A stretch of DNA of 64,000 nucleotides, taken from assembly GCF_902726545.1 (NCBI RefSeq), contig NZ_CACVAD010000016.1, positions 1-64,000 of the forward strand, given 5' to 3'. Below the pieces are notes generated by a model. It did no database searches, had not been told where the DNA came from, and worked only from the letters and a program-made list of their open reading frames with translations. The number at the start of each line of letters is the position of its first letter. Position 1 is the stretch's first letter. The translations under genes and the position numbers were made by a program. This document shows, piece after piece, positions 29,401-39,937 of the stretch. This DNA comes from Yersinia artesiana. GTDB taxonomy: Bacteria > Pseudomonadota > Gammaproteobacteria > Enterobacterales > Enterobacteriaceae.

Positions 29401-29832
29401 TTGTGGATTGAACATGTGGCGTATTGCGCCGCCGGCGGTGAGGGTGACAGCCGAATGTATGGCCGTAAAGGAACCGCATGGCGTTATGCCCCACTGGATT
29501 GTGATGAAGCCCGGCAATATTTACAGCAGTTAATCAGTGGCTATCAGCAAGGTATGTGCGAACCTTTACTACTACTGAGTAAAAGCGGCTGGGCATGGTT
29601 GAGTCAGTGCTTTGATCGCGAGTCTGGTCAAATTTTGTGGGATGAAGAAACACAAACCAAAGCCCGAATGAAACTTTTACAGGTTTGGCAAGGTGACCAA
29701 CGGATTGCCGGAGAAGGTGAGGATAACTATATACAACGGGTATTCCGCCTGATGGATAATCAACATCTCGACACGATATTAAACGAAACTGAACGTTATT
29801 TATTACCCATAGCTCGCCATAATAAGGCGTGA
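26461..29832 (+). CDS. recC: Exodeoxyribonuclease V gamma subunit RecC
   Basis: 1123 residues (E. coli RecC 1122). It is colinear from MFTVYHSNQLDLLKALT through the conserved LMPMRSIPFKVVCLLGMNDGVYPR block and the DDDRYLFLEALLSA segment. RecC holds RecB and RecD together, splits the strands, and scans the 3'-ended strand for Chi with an inactive helicase-like domain. A GGGAG ribosome binding site precedes the ATG. A TTATCCACA (DnaA-box-like) motif lies about 70 bases upstream. The order recC-ptrA-recB-recD is as in E. coli. Confidence 0.98.
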   Translation: MFTVYHSNQLDLLKALTTALIEREPLDNPFQQEVVLVQSPGMAQWLQMQLAQQFSIAANIEFPLPATFIWEMFTRVLPGIPKESAFSKDAMTWKLMWLLPDLLENPVFSAMKRYLSDDSDKRKIHQLAARVADLFDQYLVYRPEWLESWERGQLIDNLDDAQQWQALLWVELTRYTRQLEQPEWHRANLYQRFIRTLLESDVCPAGLPKRVFICGISALPPIYLQALQALGKHIDIHLMFTNPCRYFWGDIQDYAFLAKLQSRKRRHYRESLEVKLFRDPERAEQLFNADGEQDLSNPLLASWGRLGRDHMYLLSQVDEIQEVHAFVDIEPDNLLHGIQHDMLELEDHAVIGTTPETLAHSHQKRVLDLRDRSLSIHVCHSSQREVEVLQDNLLRLLEADPELTPRDIIVMVADIDSYTPYIQATFGNATGDRYLPFAISDRKASQAHPALQAFISLLDLPQSRFTSEQVLTLLEVPALANKFGITEDGLRRLRQWVGESGIRWGLDDDNVRELSLPATGQHTWHFGLTRMLLGYAMDSNAGDWQGVLPYDESSGLAAELAGQLADMLMQLSQWRQQLSESRSLSEWLPLCRQLLETFFEPDNDTEAVLVLIEQQWQKVISYGIAAQYPDIVPLNLLRDELASRLDNERISQRFLAGPINFCTLMPMRSIPFKVVCLLGMNDGVYPRTLPPLGFDLMAKQVRRGDRSRRDDDRYLFLEALLSAQQQLYISYIGRSIQDNSKRYPSVLVSELIEYISQSYHLPGDEELSADDSAKRVIQHLLCWHARMPFAAENFTQNSELQSYAAEWLPAAESRGAAHPEFTQPLPPEPLPEITLDELIRFYRHPVRAFFQRRLGVNFVIEETELPDEEPFTLDNLNRYQFNTQLLDALIEESDINTVFTHARAAGNLPYGSFGELYWESQQEEMLPLAEQIRAERKDSHSIELNIEFGDTTLTGWMHQIQEDGLVRWRPAALTAVDGLLLWIEHVAYCAAGGEGDSRMYGRKGTAWRYAPLDCDEARQYLQQLISGYQQGMCEPLLLLSKSGWAWLSQCFDRESGQILWDEETQTKARMKLLQVWQGDQRIAGEGEDNYIQRVFRLMDNQHLDTILNETERYLLPIARHNKA

Positions 29833-29930
29833 TAGCTGTGCATGACCAAACCAGATTTTAGTGCAGATTGAATACCAGAAGCCGGATATATGTTTTAGCG
29901 GCAATTTTAAGGGGTTAGGGGAGAAACGGA

Positions 29931-32822
29931 ATGCATAAACAGTTTGCCCGTATCATTGGCATATTTTTCTTATTAGGTCTGCTGGCCCCATTGAGTTGGG
30001 CCGACACTCCTGCATGGCAACCACTGGCAGAAGTTATTCACAAAAGTGAACATGATCTGCGTAAATATCAGGCAATAAAATTGCCTAATGGTATGACAGT
30101 GTTGTTAGTCTCTGATGAACAAGCGCCGAAGTCTTTAGCTGCTTTGGCATTGCCTGTTGGATCACTGGAAGATCCTAATAACCAACTGGGATTAGCCCAT
30201 TATTTAGAACATATGTTACTGATGGGTTCTAAGCGTTTTCCTGAGCCAGGTAGTTTCTCTGAGTTCTTGAAAAAGCATGGTGGTAGCCATAATGCGAGTA
30301 CGGCTTCGTATCGAACCGCTTATTATCTTGAAATTGAAAATGATGCATTGGCCCCGGCGGTTGACCGTTTGGCTGATGCTATTGCGGAGCCGCTACTAGA
30401 CCCCATTAATGCCGATCGTGAACGCAATGCGGTGAATGCAGAATTGACGATGGCTCGTTCACGCGATGGCATGCGGATGGCGCAGGTGAATGCGGAAACA
30501 CTTAATCCAGCTCATCCCAGCGCGCGTTTCTCCGGTGGCAATCTGGACACACTTAAAGATAAGCCAGATGGTAAATTACATGATGAGCTTCTGAGCTTCT
30601 ATCATCGCTACTACTCGGCCAATCTGATGGTGGGGGTACTGTATAGCAATCAATCTTTGGAGCAATTAGCACAATTAGCCGCTGATACCTTTGGTCGAAT
30701 TCCGAATCGGGATGCAAAAGTACCACCGATTACAGTACCCGCGGTCACACCAGATCAAACCGGTATTATTATTCATTATGTGCCGGCTCAACCGCGTAAA
30801 CAGTTGAAAGTCGAATTCCGTATTGAAAACAACAGCGCAGAATTTCGTAGTAAAACAGATACCTATATCAGTTATTTGATAGGTAATCGCAGCAAAGATA
30901 CCTTGTCTGACTGGTTACAAAAACAGGGGCTGGCTGATGCAATCAATGCAGGTGCTGACCCGATGGTAGACAGAAATGGCGGCGTATTCTCCATTTCAGT
31001 ATCCCTTACCGATAAAGGCCTGGCTAATCGGGATATCGTGGTAGCGGCCATTTTCGATTACATCAACATGCTACACAAAGATGGCATTAAAAAGAGTTAT
31101 TTTGATGAAATCGCCCATGTATTAAATCTGGATTTCCGCTATCCCTCAATCACGCGGGATATGGATTACATTGAGTGGCTGGTGGATATGATGCTGCGGG
31201 TGCCTGTCGAGCATGTGCTTGATGCCCCTTATCTGGCTGACAAGTATGACCCGAAAGCCATTGCTACACGACTGGCTGAAATGACACCGGAAAATGCCCG
31301 TATCTGGTTTGTCAGCCCAGAAGAACCTCATAACAAAGTCGCTTATTTTGTTGATGCCCCTTATCAGGTCAACAAAATCAGCCCGCAAGAGATGCAAGAA
31401 TGGCAGAAATTGGGGAAAGATATCACGCTGAGTTTACCGGCACTTAACCCGTATATTCCGGATAACTTCTCTTTAATCAAAGCCGATAAGAATATCACCC
31501 GACCACAGAAAGTGGCTGAACAGCCAGGGCTGCGGGTGTTCTATATGCCAAGTCAGTATTTTGCTGACGAACCTAAAGCCGATATCTCCGTTGCTTTCCG
31601 TAATCCACATGCACTGGACACCGCCCGTCATCAGGTTCTTTTTGCTTTGACTGACTATCTGGCTGGGCTGTCATTGGATGAGCTGAGTTATCAGGCTTCA
31701 ATCGGTGGGATCAGCTTCTCGACCGCGCCGAATAATGGCTTGTATGTCAGTGCAAATGGCTTCACTCAGCGGATGCCGCAATTGCTGACTTCTTTGGTTG
31801 AAGGCTATTCCAGTTTCACGCCAACAAAAGAGAGATTGGCACAAGCTAAGTCTTGGTATCGTGAGCAATTGGAAGTCGCCGAGAAGGGTAAGGCTTATGA
31901 ATTGGCTATTCAGCCAGCGAAGTTACTGTCTCATGTCCCTTATGCAGAACGTAGCGAGCGACGTAAATTGCTGGACAGCATCAGCGTGCAAGATGTTGTG
32001 ACTTATCGCGATGACCTGCTCAAGCAGTCTGCGGTAGAAGTCTTAGCAGTAGGTAATATGACTGCCGAGCAAGTGACATCTCTGGCCGAGTCATTGAAAA
32101 AACAACTCAGTTTGACTGGAACAACCTGGTGGACTGGTGAGGATGTCATTATTGATAAAGCCCAACTTGCCAATATGGAACGGCTGGGTAGCAGCTCTGA
32201 CGCTGCACTGGCAGCCGTCTATGTGCCGACGGGTTATACCGAAATTGAGGGTATGGCTTACAGTGCCTTGTTGGGGCAAATTGTGCAGCCGTGGTTCTAT
32301 GATCAACTGCGCACCGCAGAACAACTTGGCTACGCGGTATTTGCCTTCCCAATGTCAGTTGGGCGTCAATGGGGCTTAGGCTTCTTACTGCAAAGTAATA
32401 GCAAGCAGCCTGATTATCTTTATCAGCGCTATCTTGCGTTCTACCCACAAGCTGAGAAGCGGCTGCGGGAAATGAAACTGACTGATTTTGAGCAATATAA
32501 ACAAGCGTTAATCAACCAATTACTGCAACGCCCACAAACGCTGGATGAAGAAGCTAGCCGATACAGCAATGATTTTAATCGCAATAATTTTGCCTTTGAT
32601 AGCCGTGAGAAAATGATTGCTCAGGTAAAACTGCTGACGAACACGGCATTGGCAGATTTCTTCCAGCAAGCGGTTATCAAACCACAAGGCTTGGCACTGC
32701 TTTCTCAGGTTAAAGGTCAGGGGCAAACCGAAGGGGGGTATGCGGTGCTTAAAGGATGGACGACCTACCCAACAACGTCAGCCTTGCAAGCAACCTTACC
32801 GCAGAAGGTATTGGCTCCATGA
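29931..32822 (+). CDS. ptrA: Pitrilysin (protease III), periplasmic M16 zinc peptidase
   Basis: 963 residues. A Sec signal peptide (about 1-24, cut after SWA) is followed by the inverted zinc motif H90-YL-E93-H94 in LAHYLEHMLLMG. The third ligand is expected in the downstream NAVNAELTMARS segment. Four M16 repeats form the usual clamshell that degrades short peptides such as insulin fragments in the periplasm. It sits between recC and recB without a functional link, as in E. coli. Its stop codon overlaps the recB start (ATGA). Confidence 0.97.
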   Translation: MHKQFARIIGIFFLLGLLAPLSWADTPAWQPLAEVIHKSEHDLRKYQAIKLPNGMTVLLVSDEQAPKSLAALALPVGSLEDPNNQLGLAHYLEHMLLMGSKRFPEPGSFSEFLKKHGGSHNASTASYRTAYYLEIENDALAPAVDRLADAIAEPLLDPINADRERNAVNAELTMARSRDGMRMAQVNAETLNPAHPSARFSGGNLDTLKDKPDGKLHDELLSFYHRYYSANLMVGVLYSNQSLEQLAQLAADTFGRIPNRDAKVPPITVPAVTPDQTGIIIHYVPAQPRKQLKVEFRIENNSAEFRSKTDTYISYLIGNRSKDTLSDWLQKQGLADAINAGADPMVDRNGGVFSISVSLTDKGLANRDIVVAAIFDYINMLHKDGIKKSYFDEIAHVLNLDFRYPSITRDMDYIEWLVDMMLRVPVEHVLDAPYLADKYDPKAIATRLAEMTPENARIWFVSPEEPHNKVAYFVDAPYQVNKISPQEMQEWQKLGKDITLSLPALNPYIPDNFSLIKADKNITRPQKVAEQPGLRVFYMPSQYFADEPKADISVAFRNPHALDTARHQVLFALTDYLAGLSLDELSYQASIGGISFSTAPNNGLYVSANGFTQRMPQLLTSLVEGYSSFTPTKERLAQAKSWYREQLEVAEKGKAYELAIQPAKLLSHVPYAERSERRKLLDSISVQDVVTYRDDLLKQSAVEVLAVGNMTAEQVTSLAESLKKQLSLTGTTWWTGEDVIIDKAQLANMERLGSSSDAALAAVYVPTGYTEIEGMAYSALLGQIVQPWFYDQLRTAEQLGYAVFAFPMSVGRQWGLGFLLQSNSKQPDYLYQRYLAFYPQAEKRLREMKLTDFEQYKQALINQLLQRPQTLDEEASRYSNDFNRNNFAFDSREKMIAQVKLLTNTALADFFQQAVIKPQGLALLSQVKGQGQTEGGYAVLKGWTTYPTTSALQATLPQKVLAP

Positions 32823-35800
32823 CATCAATGACTCCCCAGCGGCTGGAACCGCTAACGCTCCCCTTGTATGGCGAGAGGCTAATTGAAGCTTCCGCCGGTA
32901 CTGGTAAGACTTTTACCATCGGGGTTCTTTATCTCAGATTGTTGCTTGGCTTAGGCGGGGAGGCGGCGTTTCGTCGCCCCTTAATGGTCGAGGAAATCCT
33001 GGTGGTGACTTTCACCGAGGCGGCAACTGAAGAGTTAAGAGGGCGAATTCGTAACAATATTCATGAGTTAAGAATCGCTTGCGTTCGGGGAGTCAGTGAT
33101 GACCCAATGCATCAGGCTTTGTTAGCTGAAATCATTGATTTGAGTGAGGCCGCAGCACAATTACTGGCGGCTGAGCGCCAGATGGATGAAGCGGCAATTT
33201 ATACTATTCATGGTTTTTGTCAGCGAATGCTGGCTAACAATGCCTTTGAATCGGGTATCTTATTCGAGCAAACCTTGGTGCAAGATGAGCTGCCATTACG
33301 TAGGCAAGCTTGCGCCGATTTCTGGCGGCGTCATTGCTACCCACTCCCGTTGGCTGTCGCCAGAGCGGTTAGTCAGGAGTGGAGCGGGCCGGAGGCATTA
33401 CTTAAAGATCTTTCTGCTTACTTACAAGGTGAAACGCCAAAATTTCGACAAGCGCCCGGTGATGATGAAACGATACTCAGTCGACATCAGCAGATAGTGG
33501 AACAAATTGATGCAGTTAAGGCGCAATGGCGCGCTGCGGCTCCAGAGTTAGAGGCGTTAATTAGTGGGTCTGGTGTTGATAAACGCAGCTATAGTGCTCG
33601 ATATTTACCTAACTGGCTGGAAAAAGTCGGTAGCTGGGCTGAACAAGAAACGGGTGATTATCAGTTACCCAAAGAGTTAGAGAAATTTCGCCAATCAGTA
33701 TTATTTGAAAAAACCAAAAAGGGTGAGGCTCCCCAGCACGATGTCTTCCATGCTATAGACCGTATATTCGAACAACCGCTGACACTCAGAGATCTGATTT
33801 TAGCCCGGGCTATCAGCGAGATACGAATCTCTGTGCAGCAAGAAAAACGCCAGAGGGCAGAGTTGGGGTTTGATGACCTGCTCAGTAAACTGGATGCGGC
33901 ATTGCAACAACCTGGCGGAGAATTGTTGGCTCAATCCATTCGCACTCGTTATCCCGTAGCAATGATTGATGAGTTTCAAGATACTGACCCGCAACAATAC
34001 CGTATTTTCCACACACTTTATGGTGGGCAAGAAGAGTGTGGCCTATTGCTGATTGGTGACCCTAAACAGGCTATTTATGCTTTCCGTGGTGCCGACATTT
34101 TTACTTATATTCGTGCTCGCTCAGAAGTAAGTGCCCACTACACATTAGAGACTAACTGGCGCTCATCCTTCCCAATGGTGCAATCAGTCAACCGACTTTT
34201 TAGTCTGGTCGATATTCCTTTTTTGTTTGAGCAAATTCCCTTTATAAATGTGGCACCTGCACAAAAAAATAAACATTTATCATTTGAAATAAAAGGGAAA
34301 AAACAGCCAGCTATGTCTTTCTGGTTGCAGCCTGGGGAAGGTGTAGGGGTTAGTGAGTACCAACAGTTAATGGCTCGGCAATGTGCCGTCCAAATCCGAG
34401 ACTGGCTTACTGCCGGGCAAAAAGGCCTGGCGCAATTAGTGACAGCCACAAGTTCAAGGCCGGTTCAGGCATCAGATATCACCATATTGGTGCGGAGCCG
34501 GGCAGAGGCGGCACTGGTGCGCGATGCCCTGAGTGCATTGGCTATCCCATCCGTGTATCTCTCCAACCGTGACAGCGTATTTGATACTGCGGAGGCCAAA
34601 GATCTGCTGTGGCTATTACAGGCTGTTTTGGCTCCCGAGCAGGAGCGGGCATTACGCAGCGCTATGGCGACCGGCATCTTGGGGCTGGATGCGCGAATGT
34701 TGGATGAGCTGAATCACGATGAGCGGGCTTGGGATGCTTTGGTTGATGAGTTCGATGGTTATCGCCAACACTGGCAGCGCCGTGGAGTGCTCCCGATGCT
34801 GCGGGAGATTATGGCTCAGCGCCATTTAGCTGAGAATTTGCTGGCAACTCAGGGCGGTGAACGGCGGCTAACAGATTTGCTGCATCTGGGGGAGTTATTG
34901 CAAGAAGCAGCATCACAGCTTGATAGTGAGCACGCACTAATCCGTTGGTTGGCACAACAAATAGCACAACCGAATCATCAGTCTGATAACCAACAACTTC
35001 GTTTGGAAAGTGATCGCCATTTGGTGCAAGTCATTACTATCCATAAATCCAAAGGATTGGAATACCCGCTGGTTTGGTTACCTTTTGTGGGCAATTTCCG
35101 CCAGCAGCAAGATGTGCTTTACCATGATCGCCACAGCTTTGAAGCATTACTTGATCTGAATTCTGATGAAGAAAGTCAGGCTTTGGCGGAGGAAGAACGT
35201 CTGGCTGAGGACTTACGGTTATTATACGTAGCACTTACCCGTGCGGTTTATCATTGCAGCATAGGTATTGCCCCGCTGATTAAAGGGGGGCGAAAAAAAC
35301 AGGGTGAAAGTGATATGCATCTCAGCGCGTTAGGCTATCTGGTGCAACAAGGTCAGGCGGGAGATGCGCAGTATCTTGCAGATAAACTGGCAGAGTTGGC
35401 GGCGCTGGCAGATGGAGAGATTTCTGTTTCACAAGCCGGGCAACTGGATGAGACACCTTGGCAGCCGCAGCAGGATGAGTTGCCAGCCCTTGCCGCTCGT
35501 CAGTTTAACCGCCAAATTAACGATTTTTGGCGGGTCACCAGCTATTCCGGCCTACAACAGCATGGTTCGAGTAAAGGCGGAGCCTCACCGGCGCTGAGTG
35601 TACCATTACTGGAGTTATTACCAGGGTTGGATACTGACGCTGTTGGTGAGCAAGCATTAATAACTGAGCCTCAGTTAACCCCTCATACTTTCCCAAGAGG
35701 CGCGGCACCCGGTACTTTCCTGCATGATTTACTTGAGCCTTTGGATTTCAGTCAGCCTCTTGAACAAGACTGGCTGACAGAACAGTTACAGCAACAAGGT

Positions 35801-36448
35801 TTTGGTGAGCAGTGGTCACCTATGCTGTATCAGTGGTTAAATGACATTGTACAAACCCCTCTGAATGAAACCGGTGTGACATTGGCGCAATTGACGCCAC
35901 AGAGCAAGCAAGCAGAGTTGCAATTTTATTTGCCAATAGACACTTTGCTGCAAGCCCGTGAGCTAGATAGCTTAATCAAGCGCTATGACCCACTCTCTCG
36001 CCAGTGCCCGGTGCTGGATTTTCAGCAAGTCAAAGGAATGCTGAAAGGGTTTATTGACCTGGTTTTCTGCTGGCAGGGTAAATATTATTTACTGGATTAC
36101 AAATCCAACTGGTTGGGTGAGGATAGCAGTGCCTATACCCACGATGCTATGACCCAAGCCATGGCGGAGCATCGTTATGATTTACAATATCAGCTTTATA
36201 CTCTGGCATTACACCGCTATTTACGTCATCGGTTGAGTCATTATGACTATCAGCGCGACTTTGGTGGTGTCATTTATCTCTTTCTACGTGGTGTTGATAA
36301 ACAACATCCGGGGAATGGCATTTTTAGCTGCCGCCCAGAGCGAGAACTCATCGAAGGGATGGATTGTTTATTCAGTGGCCGTGAAGTAGACCCGCATATG
36401 AGTGACAACAGTGGTATGGCGATATCCGCTGAGGGTACATCGATATGA
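32819..36448 (+). CDS. recB: Exodeoxyribonuclease V beta subunit RecB
   Basis: 1209 residues from the ATG at 32819, which overlaps the ptrA stop and gives [20 protein letters not shown], in register with E. coli RecB. Upstream in-frame codons lie inside ptrA. The SF1 helicase has Walker [11 protein letters not shown] at about 21-30, [22 protein letters not shown] (Walker B), [14 protein letters not shown] and [15 protein letters not shown]. The C-terminal nuclease domain holds [10 protein letters not shown] and [12 protein letters not shown] (Asp...Asp-x-Lys). RecB is the 3'-5' motor and nuclease of RecBCD and loads RecA after Chi. Confidence 0.98.
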   Translation: MTSMTPQRLEPLTLPLYGERLIEASAGTGKTFTIGVLYLRLLLGLGGEAAFRRPLMVEEILVVTFTEAATEELRGRIRNNIHELRIACVRGVSDDPMHQALLAEIIDLSEAAAQLLAAERQMDEAAIYTIHGFCQRMLANNAFESGILFEQTLVQDELPLRRQACADFWRRHCYPLPLAVARAVSQEWSGPEALLKDLSAYLQGETPKFRQAPGDDETILSRHQQIVEQIDAVKAQWRAAAPELEALISGSGVDKRSYSARYLPNWLEKVGSWAEQETGDYQLPKELEKFRQSVLFEKTKKGEAPQHDVFHAIDRIFEQPLTLRDLILARAISEIRISVQQEKRQRAELGFDDLLSKLDAALQQPGGELLAQSIRTRYPVAMIDEFQDTDPQQYRIFHTLYGGQEECGLLLIGDPKQAIYAFRGADIFTYIRARSEVSAHYTLETNWRSSFPMVQSVNRLFSLVDIPFLFEQIPFINVAPAQKNKHLSFEIKGKKQPAMSFWLQPGEGVGVSEYQQLMARQCAVQIRDWLTAGQKGLAQLVTATSSRPVQASDITILVRSRAEAALVRDALSALAIPSVYLSNRDSVFDTAEAKDLLWLLQAVLAPEQERALRSAMATGILGLDARMLDELNHDERAWDALVDEFDGYRQHWQRRGVLPMLREIMAQRHLAENLLATQGGERRLTDLLHLGELLQEAASQLDSEHALIRWLAQQIAQPNHQSDNQQLRLESDRHLVQVITIHKSKGLEYPLVWLPFVGNFRQQQDVLYHDRHSFEALLDLNSDEESQALAEEERLAEDLRLLYVALTRAVYHCSIGIAPLIKGGRKKQGESDMHLSALGYLVQQGQAGDAQYLADKLAELAALADGEISVSQAGQLDETPWQPQQDELPALAARQFNRQINDFWRVTSYSGLQQHGSSKGGASPALSVPLLELLPGLDTDAVGEQALITEPQLTPHTFPRGAAPGTFLHDLLEPLDFSQPLEQDWLTEQLQQQGFGEQWSPMLYQWLNDIVQTPLNETGVTLAQLTPQSKQAELQFYLPIDTLLQARELDSLIKRYDPLSRQCPVLDFQQVKGMLKGFIDLVFCWQGKYYLLDYKSNWLGEDSSAYTHDAMTQAMAEHRYDLQYQLYTLALHRYLRHRLSHYDYQRDFGGVIYLFLRGVDKQHPGNGIFSCRPERELIEGMDCLFSGREVDPHMSDNSGMAISAEGTSI

Positions 36449-38346
36449 TGACGTTACTGGAGCAAGCGGTTCGTGACCACTTACTACGGCCACTGGATGT
36501 TCAGTTCTCGCGGATGATAGCCGGTGATAATGATCCCATGCTGCAACTGGCAGCCGCTGTTCTCAGTGCTGAAGCTGGCGCTGGGCACGTGTGTCTACCA
36601 TTGAGTTATTTGCAGCCAGATCAACTATTTGGTGGCCGACAGCCAGCGCTATCACAAGCACTGTGGCAGGCTGTCGGTGCGCCAGATCCATTACATTGGA
36701 TACAAAAACTCAATAGCTCTCCGGCAGTTAGCGATGGTTCGCGGCCCACCCCCTTAGTGTTGCAAAATAACCGTTTGTATCTACAACGGATGTGGCAATA
36801 CGAAGGGGATGTGGTGCGCTTTATTGCCAGTGACAATACGTCGTCGCTTATTAACCAAGGCAGTGACGACAACGAAACCAGAGACGTCAACGAAACATTA
36901 TTAAGAGATACGCTTGATCGCCTATTTGGGCCGGCAGAAAATGAGGTCGACTGGCAAAAAGTGGCTGCTGCGGTAGCCGCTACCCGGCGTATTTCTGTGA
37001 TTTCCGGTGGCCCAGGGACGGGGAAAACGACGACGGTAGCCAAGCTATTGACTGCGCTGATACAACTGAGCCAAGGGCAACGTTTACGTATCCAGCTTGC
37101 CGCTCCAACCGGTAAAGCTGCCGCGCGGTTGACTGAATCCCTGGGGAACGCTATTCGCCAACTCTCACTGACTGACGATGAACGCAAATTATTCCCAGAT
37201 CAAGCATCTACATTGCACCGCTTATTGGGCGCGCAACCTAACAGCCAGCGCTTGCGGTATCACTGCGGTAACCCGCTAAGCCTTGATGTGCTGGTGGTTG
37301 ATGAAGCATCAATGGTGGATTTACCCATGATGGCGCGGCTTATTGCCGCATTACCCAGCAAAGCTCAGGTGATTTTTCTCGGTGACCGAGACCAATTAGC
37401 TTCGGTAGAGGCGGGGGCGGTACTGGGGGATATATGCCGCTTTGCTGAGTTGGGTTACAGCGAGCCTAGAGCTAAACAGTTAACTCGCTTAACGGGATGC
37501 ACATTGGTGGGAAACATCCCGATTGGTGAAGTGGAGACAGATACCGTCAATGTCCGTGATAGCTTGTGTTTGCTGCGCAAAAGCTACCGCTTCGATGAAA
37601 AGTCCGGTATTGGGCAACTTGCTTTAGCGGTTAATGCTGGGAAATACCGTGATGCGTTAACCGTTTTTAACGGTACATATTCGGATGTTGAGCGCTTTTC
37701 TCTGGCAGATTCCGATGATTATCAGGTATTGCTGGAGGACTGTGCTGCTGGTTATCAGCGCTATCTTGAACTGGCAGCCGCCGGTGCTCATGCGGTGGAT
37801 GTACTTGCTGCATTTGGCCGCTATCAACTGTTATGCGCATTACGCGCTGGGCCATTTGGTGTCAGTGGCTTAAACGAGCGGATCGAACAACTATTGCATC
37901 GCAAACGATTAATCGAGCGAACTCCAGGACCATCGGGGCGTTGGTACGTTGGCAGGCCGGTGATGATAGGGCTTAATGACAGTGCACTCGGTTTATTCAA
38001 CGGCGATATTGGTATTGCTTTACCTGATCCTGAAGGTGAGTTGCGGGTGCATTTCCAATTACCAGACGGCAATATCAAATCGGTGCAGCCGAGTCGTCTT
38101 CCCAGCCATGAAACTGCTTATGCTATGACCGTACATAAATCTCAAGGGTCGGAGTTTGAACATACTGTATTGGTTCTACCTAATACATTTATGCCCGTGT
38201 TAACTCGGGAATTGGTCTATACCGCGATTACCCGCGCACGCCAGCGTTTGACACTGTATTGCAGCGATACAGTATTAAGCCATGCGATACGTACTCCTAC
38301 ACTTCGCGTAAGCGGATTGGTGGATCGTTTGAATCAATTGAAGTGA
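36445..38346 (+). CDS. recD: Exodeoxyribonuclease V alpha subunit RecD
   Basis: 633 residues. SF1B 5'-3' helicase: Walker [17 protein letters not shown] at about 187-200, Walker [12 protein letters not shown], then [18 protein letters not shown] and [18 protein letters not shown]. The start ATGATG overlaps the recB stop, so RecB and RecD are translationally coupled. RecD is the lead motor of RecBCD and permits nuclease activity before Chi recognition. It is somewhat longer than E. coli RecD, with extra residues in the N-terminal domain and around the [16 protein letters not shown] segment. Confidence 0.97.
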   Translation: MMTLLEQAVRDHLLRPLDVQFSRMIAGDNDPMLQLAAAVLSAEAGAGHVCLPLSYLQPDQLFGGRQPALSQALWQAVGAPDPLHWIQKLNSSPAVSDGSRPTPLVLQNNRLYLQRMWQYEGDVVRFIASDNTSSLINQGSDDNETRDVNETLLRDTLDRLFGPAENEVDWQKVAAAVAATRRISVISGGPGTGKTTTVAKLLTALIQLSQGQRLRIQLAAPTGKAAARLTESLGNAIRQLSLTDDERKLFPDQASTLHRLLGAQPNSQRLRYHCGNPLSLDVLVVDEASMVDLPMMARLIAALPSKAQVIFLGDRDQLASVEAGAVLGDICRFAELGYSEPRAKQLTRLTGCTLVGNIPIGEVETDTVNVRDSLCLLRKSYRFDEKSGIGQLALAVNAGKYRDALTVFNGTYSDVERFSLADSDDYQVLLEDCAAGYQRYLELAAAGAHAVDVLAAFGRYQLLCALRAGPFGVSGLNERIEQLLHRKRLIERTPGPSGRWYVGRPVMIGLNDSALGLFNGDIGIALPDPEGELRVHFQLPDGNIKSVQPSRLPSHETAYAMTVHKSQGSEFEHTVLVLPNTFMPVLTRELVYTAITRARQRLTLYCSDTVLSHAIRTPTLRVSGLVDRLNQLK

Positions 38347-38353
38347 AAATATC

Positions 38354-38373
38354 GAAGGGGCGAATGCCCCTTC
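38354..38373. terminator. Bidirectional hairpin between recD and argA
   Basis: GAAGGGGC, loop GAAT, GCCCCTTC: a perfect stem in the 30-base gap between convergent recD and argA. It can serve both strands. T-runs are weak (TATTTT follows on the minus strand). Confidence 0.65.
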
Positions 38374-38376
38374 AGA

Positions 38377-39702
38377 TTACAAATCGGCCAATAAAATCTT
38401 TGAGCGGCGCTGATAGTTATACAACTCCTGCTTCTGAATTGGTAATACCTCAACCTCTGCGGGAGTAAAACCGCGCTCCTGGAACCAGTGGATACTGCGG
38501 GTGGTTAACACAAACAGTTTTTTAAGCCCCATTTGTCGCGCCTGATTCGCTACCCGTTTTAACAACATTTCACCACGGGAGGAACTGCGATAATCCGGAT
38601 GTACCGCGACACAGGCCATTTCACCAATTTGCTCTTCGGGGAAAGGATAAAGTGCGGCACAGGCAATAGTCAGATTATCTCGTTCGATAATGGTGAATTT
38701 GTCTATTTCCATTTCAAGCTGCTCGCGTGAACGGCGCACTAAAATACCTTGCTGCTCCAGTGGGCGAATCAGTTCTAATATGCCGCCAATATCATTAATG
38801 GTTGCGCGACGGACTTGCTCCGCACTTTCCATGACAATCTGGGTGCCGATACCATCACGAGAAAACAGTTCTTGTACCAGAGCGCCATCTTCCTGATAAC
38901 TCAGTAAATGACTCCGGCGTACACCGCTGCGGCACGCTTTCACGGCCCCACGTAGAAAACGTACTGTTCCTGAGTTGTAATCACCTTCTTGTTCCAGTTC
39001 TTCAATTCGTTTTTGAGCATCATTCGGGAACAGTTCTGAAATAATATTACCTTCGCTATCTGTCACCCCTTGGGATGAACAGAAACCGATCATTTTCTCA
39101 GCTTTCAGTTTGATAGCTAATTGAGTTGCAACTTCTTCAGAGGTCAAATTAAAGCTCTCGCCGGTCACTGATACTGCCACTGGCCCCAGCAACACAATAG
39201 CGCCATTGTCCAATTGGCGATGAATAGCCTCTTCATCGATCCGGCGAATACGACCGCTATGGCAATAATCAACCCCATCATCCACACCCAACGGCTGAGC
39301 AATAATGAAGTTACCGCTGACCACATTGATATGCGCGCCCTGAAGCGGAGTATTATTCAAACTCATCGATAATCTTGCAGTGATATCCAACTGCAATAAA
39401 CCCGCCGCTTGCTTAACCATTTCTAACGTACGGGCATCAGTGACTCGGATATGCTTGTGATAAATAGGTTCGTAGTGATGCTGTGCCAGATTGCTGTCGA
39501 TTTGTGGCCGGGCACCATAGACCACGACCAGCCTGATCCCAAGGCTATGCAGCAAGCCTATATCGTTGACGATATTAGAGAAGTTTTCATGTTCAATCGC
39601 CTCGCCACCCAGCATGACAACAAATGTCTTGCCGCGGTGCGCGTTGATATAGGGAACTGAGTGGCGAAATCCCTGGACCAGTTCAGTACTACGTTCCTTC
39701 AC
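38377..39702 (-). CDS. argA: N-acetylglutamate synthase
   Basis: 441 residues from a GTG start (GTG AAG GAA CGT), matching E. coli ArgA closely. The N-terminal amino-acid-kinase-like domain ([14 protein letters not shown], then [20 protein letters not shown]) binds the feedback inhibitor arginine. The C-terminal GNAT acetyltransferase domain carries [20 protein letters not shown]. It makes N-acetylglutamate from glutamate and acetyl-CoA, the first step of arginine synthesis. Two ARG boxes upstream predict ArgR repression on top of feedback control. Confidence 0.97.
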   Translation of the reverse strand: MKERSTELVQGFRHSVPYINAHRGKTFVVMLGGEAIEHENFSNIVNDIGLLHSLGIRLVVVYGARPQIDSNLAQHHYEPIYHKHIRVTDARTLEMVKQAAGLLQLDITARLSMSLNNTPLQGAHINVVSGNFIIAQPLGVDDGVDYCHSGRIRRIDEEAIHRQLDNGAIVLLGPVAVSVTGESFNLTSEEVATQLAIKLKAEKMIGFCSSQGVTDSEGNIISELFPNDAQKRIEELEQEGDYNSGTVRFLRGAVKACRSGVRRSHLLSYQEDGALVQELFSRDGIGTQIVMESAEQVRRATINDIGGILELIRPLEQQGILVRRSREQLEMEIDKFTIIERDNLTIACAALYPFPEEQIGEMACVAVHPDYRSSSRGEMLLKRVANQARQMGLKKLFVLTTRSIHWFQERGFTPAEVEVLPIQKQELYNYQRRSKILLADL

Positions 39703-39713
39703 GGCAGACCCTC

Positions 39714-39752
39714 TTTGAATTTTTATTCGATATTTTTGTATTTTTATTCTTT
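39714..39752 (-). promoter_or_regulatory. Tandem ARG boxes upstream of argA
   Basis: TGAATTTTTATTCG (39716-39729) and TGTATTTTTATTCT (39737-39750) fit the ArgR core TGAATwwwwATTCA with one and two mismatches. They are 21 bases apart, the spacing (18-bp box plus 3) seen for hexameric ArgR. They lie 12-50 bases upstream of the argA start. Confidence 0.8.
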
Positions 39753-39937
39753 TTTGATCAAGATGGCAAGCACGAAATTGCTATTAAATGCATATGTATG
39801 GCACAGACGTATTAATAAATTGAATAACATAAAAATGTTTTTCTGATGACAGCGTGGGAGTGATTCGTTAAAGTTTTTCCTCGTGAATTTTTTTTGTTCG
39901 ATTTTTATTCATATTTTGGTAGTTACTTTGGAGTTAC

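Noticed and set aside
36621-37187. 188-codon minus-strand frame in recD
   Set aside because: It overlaps the Walker A region of RecD. Serine/arginine-rich composition is typical of an antisense shadow.
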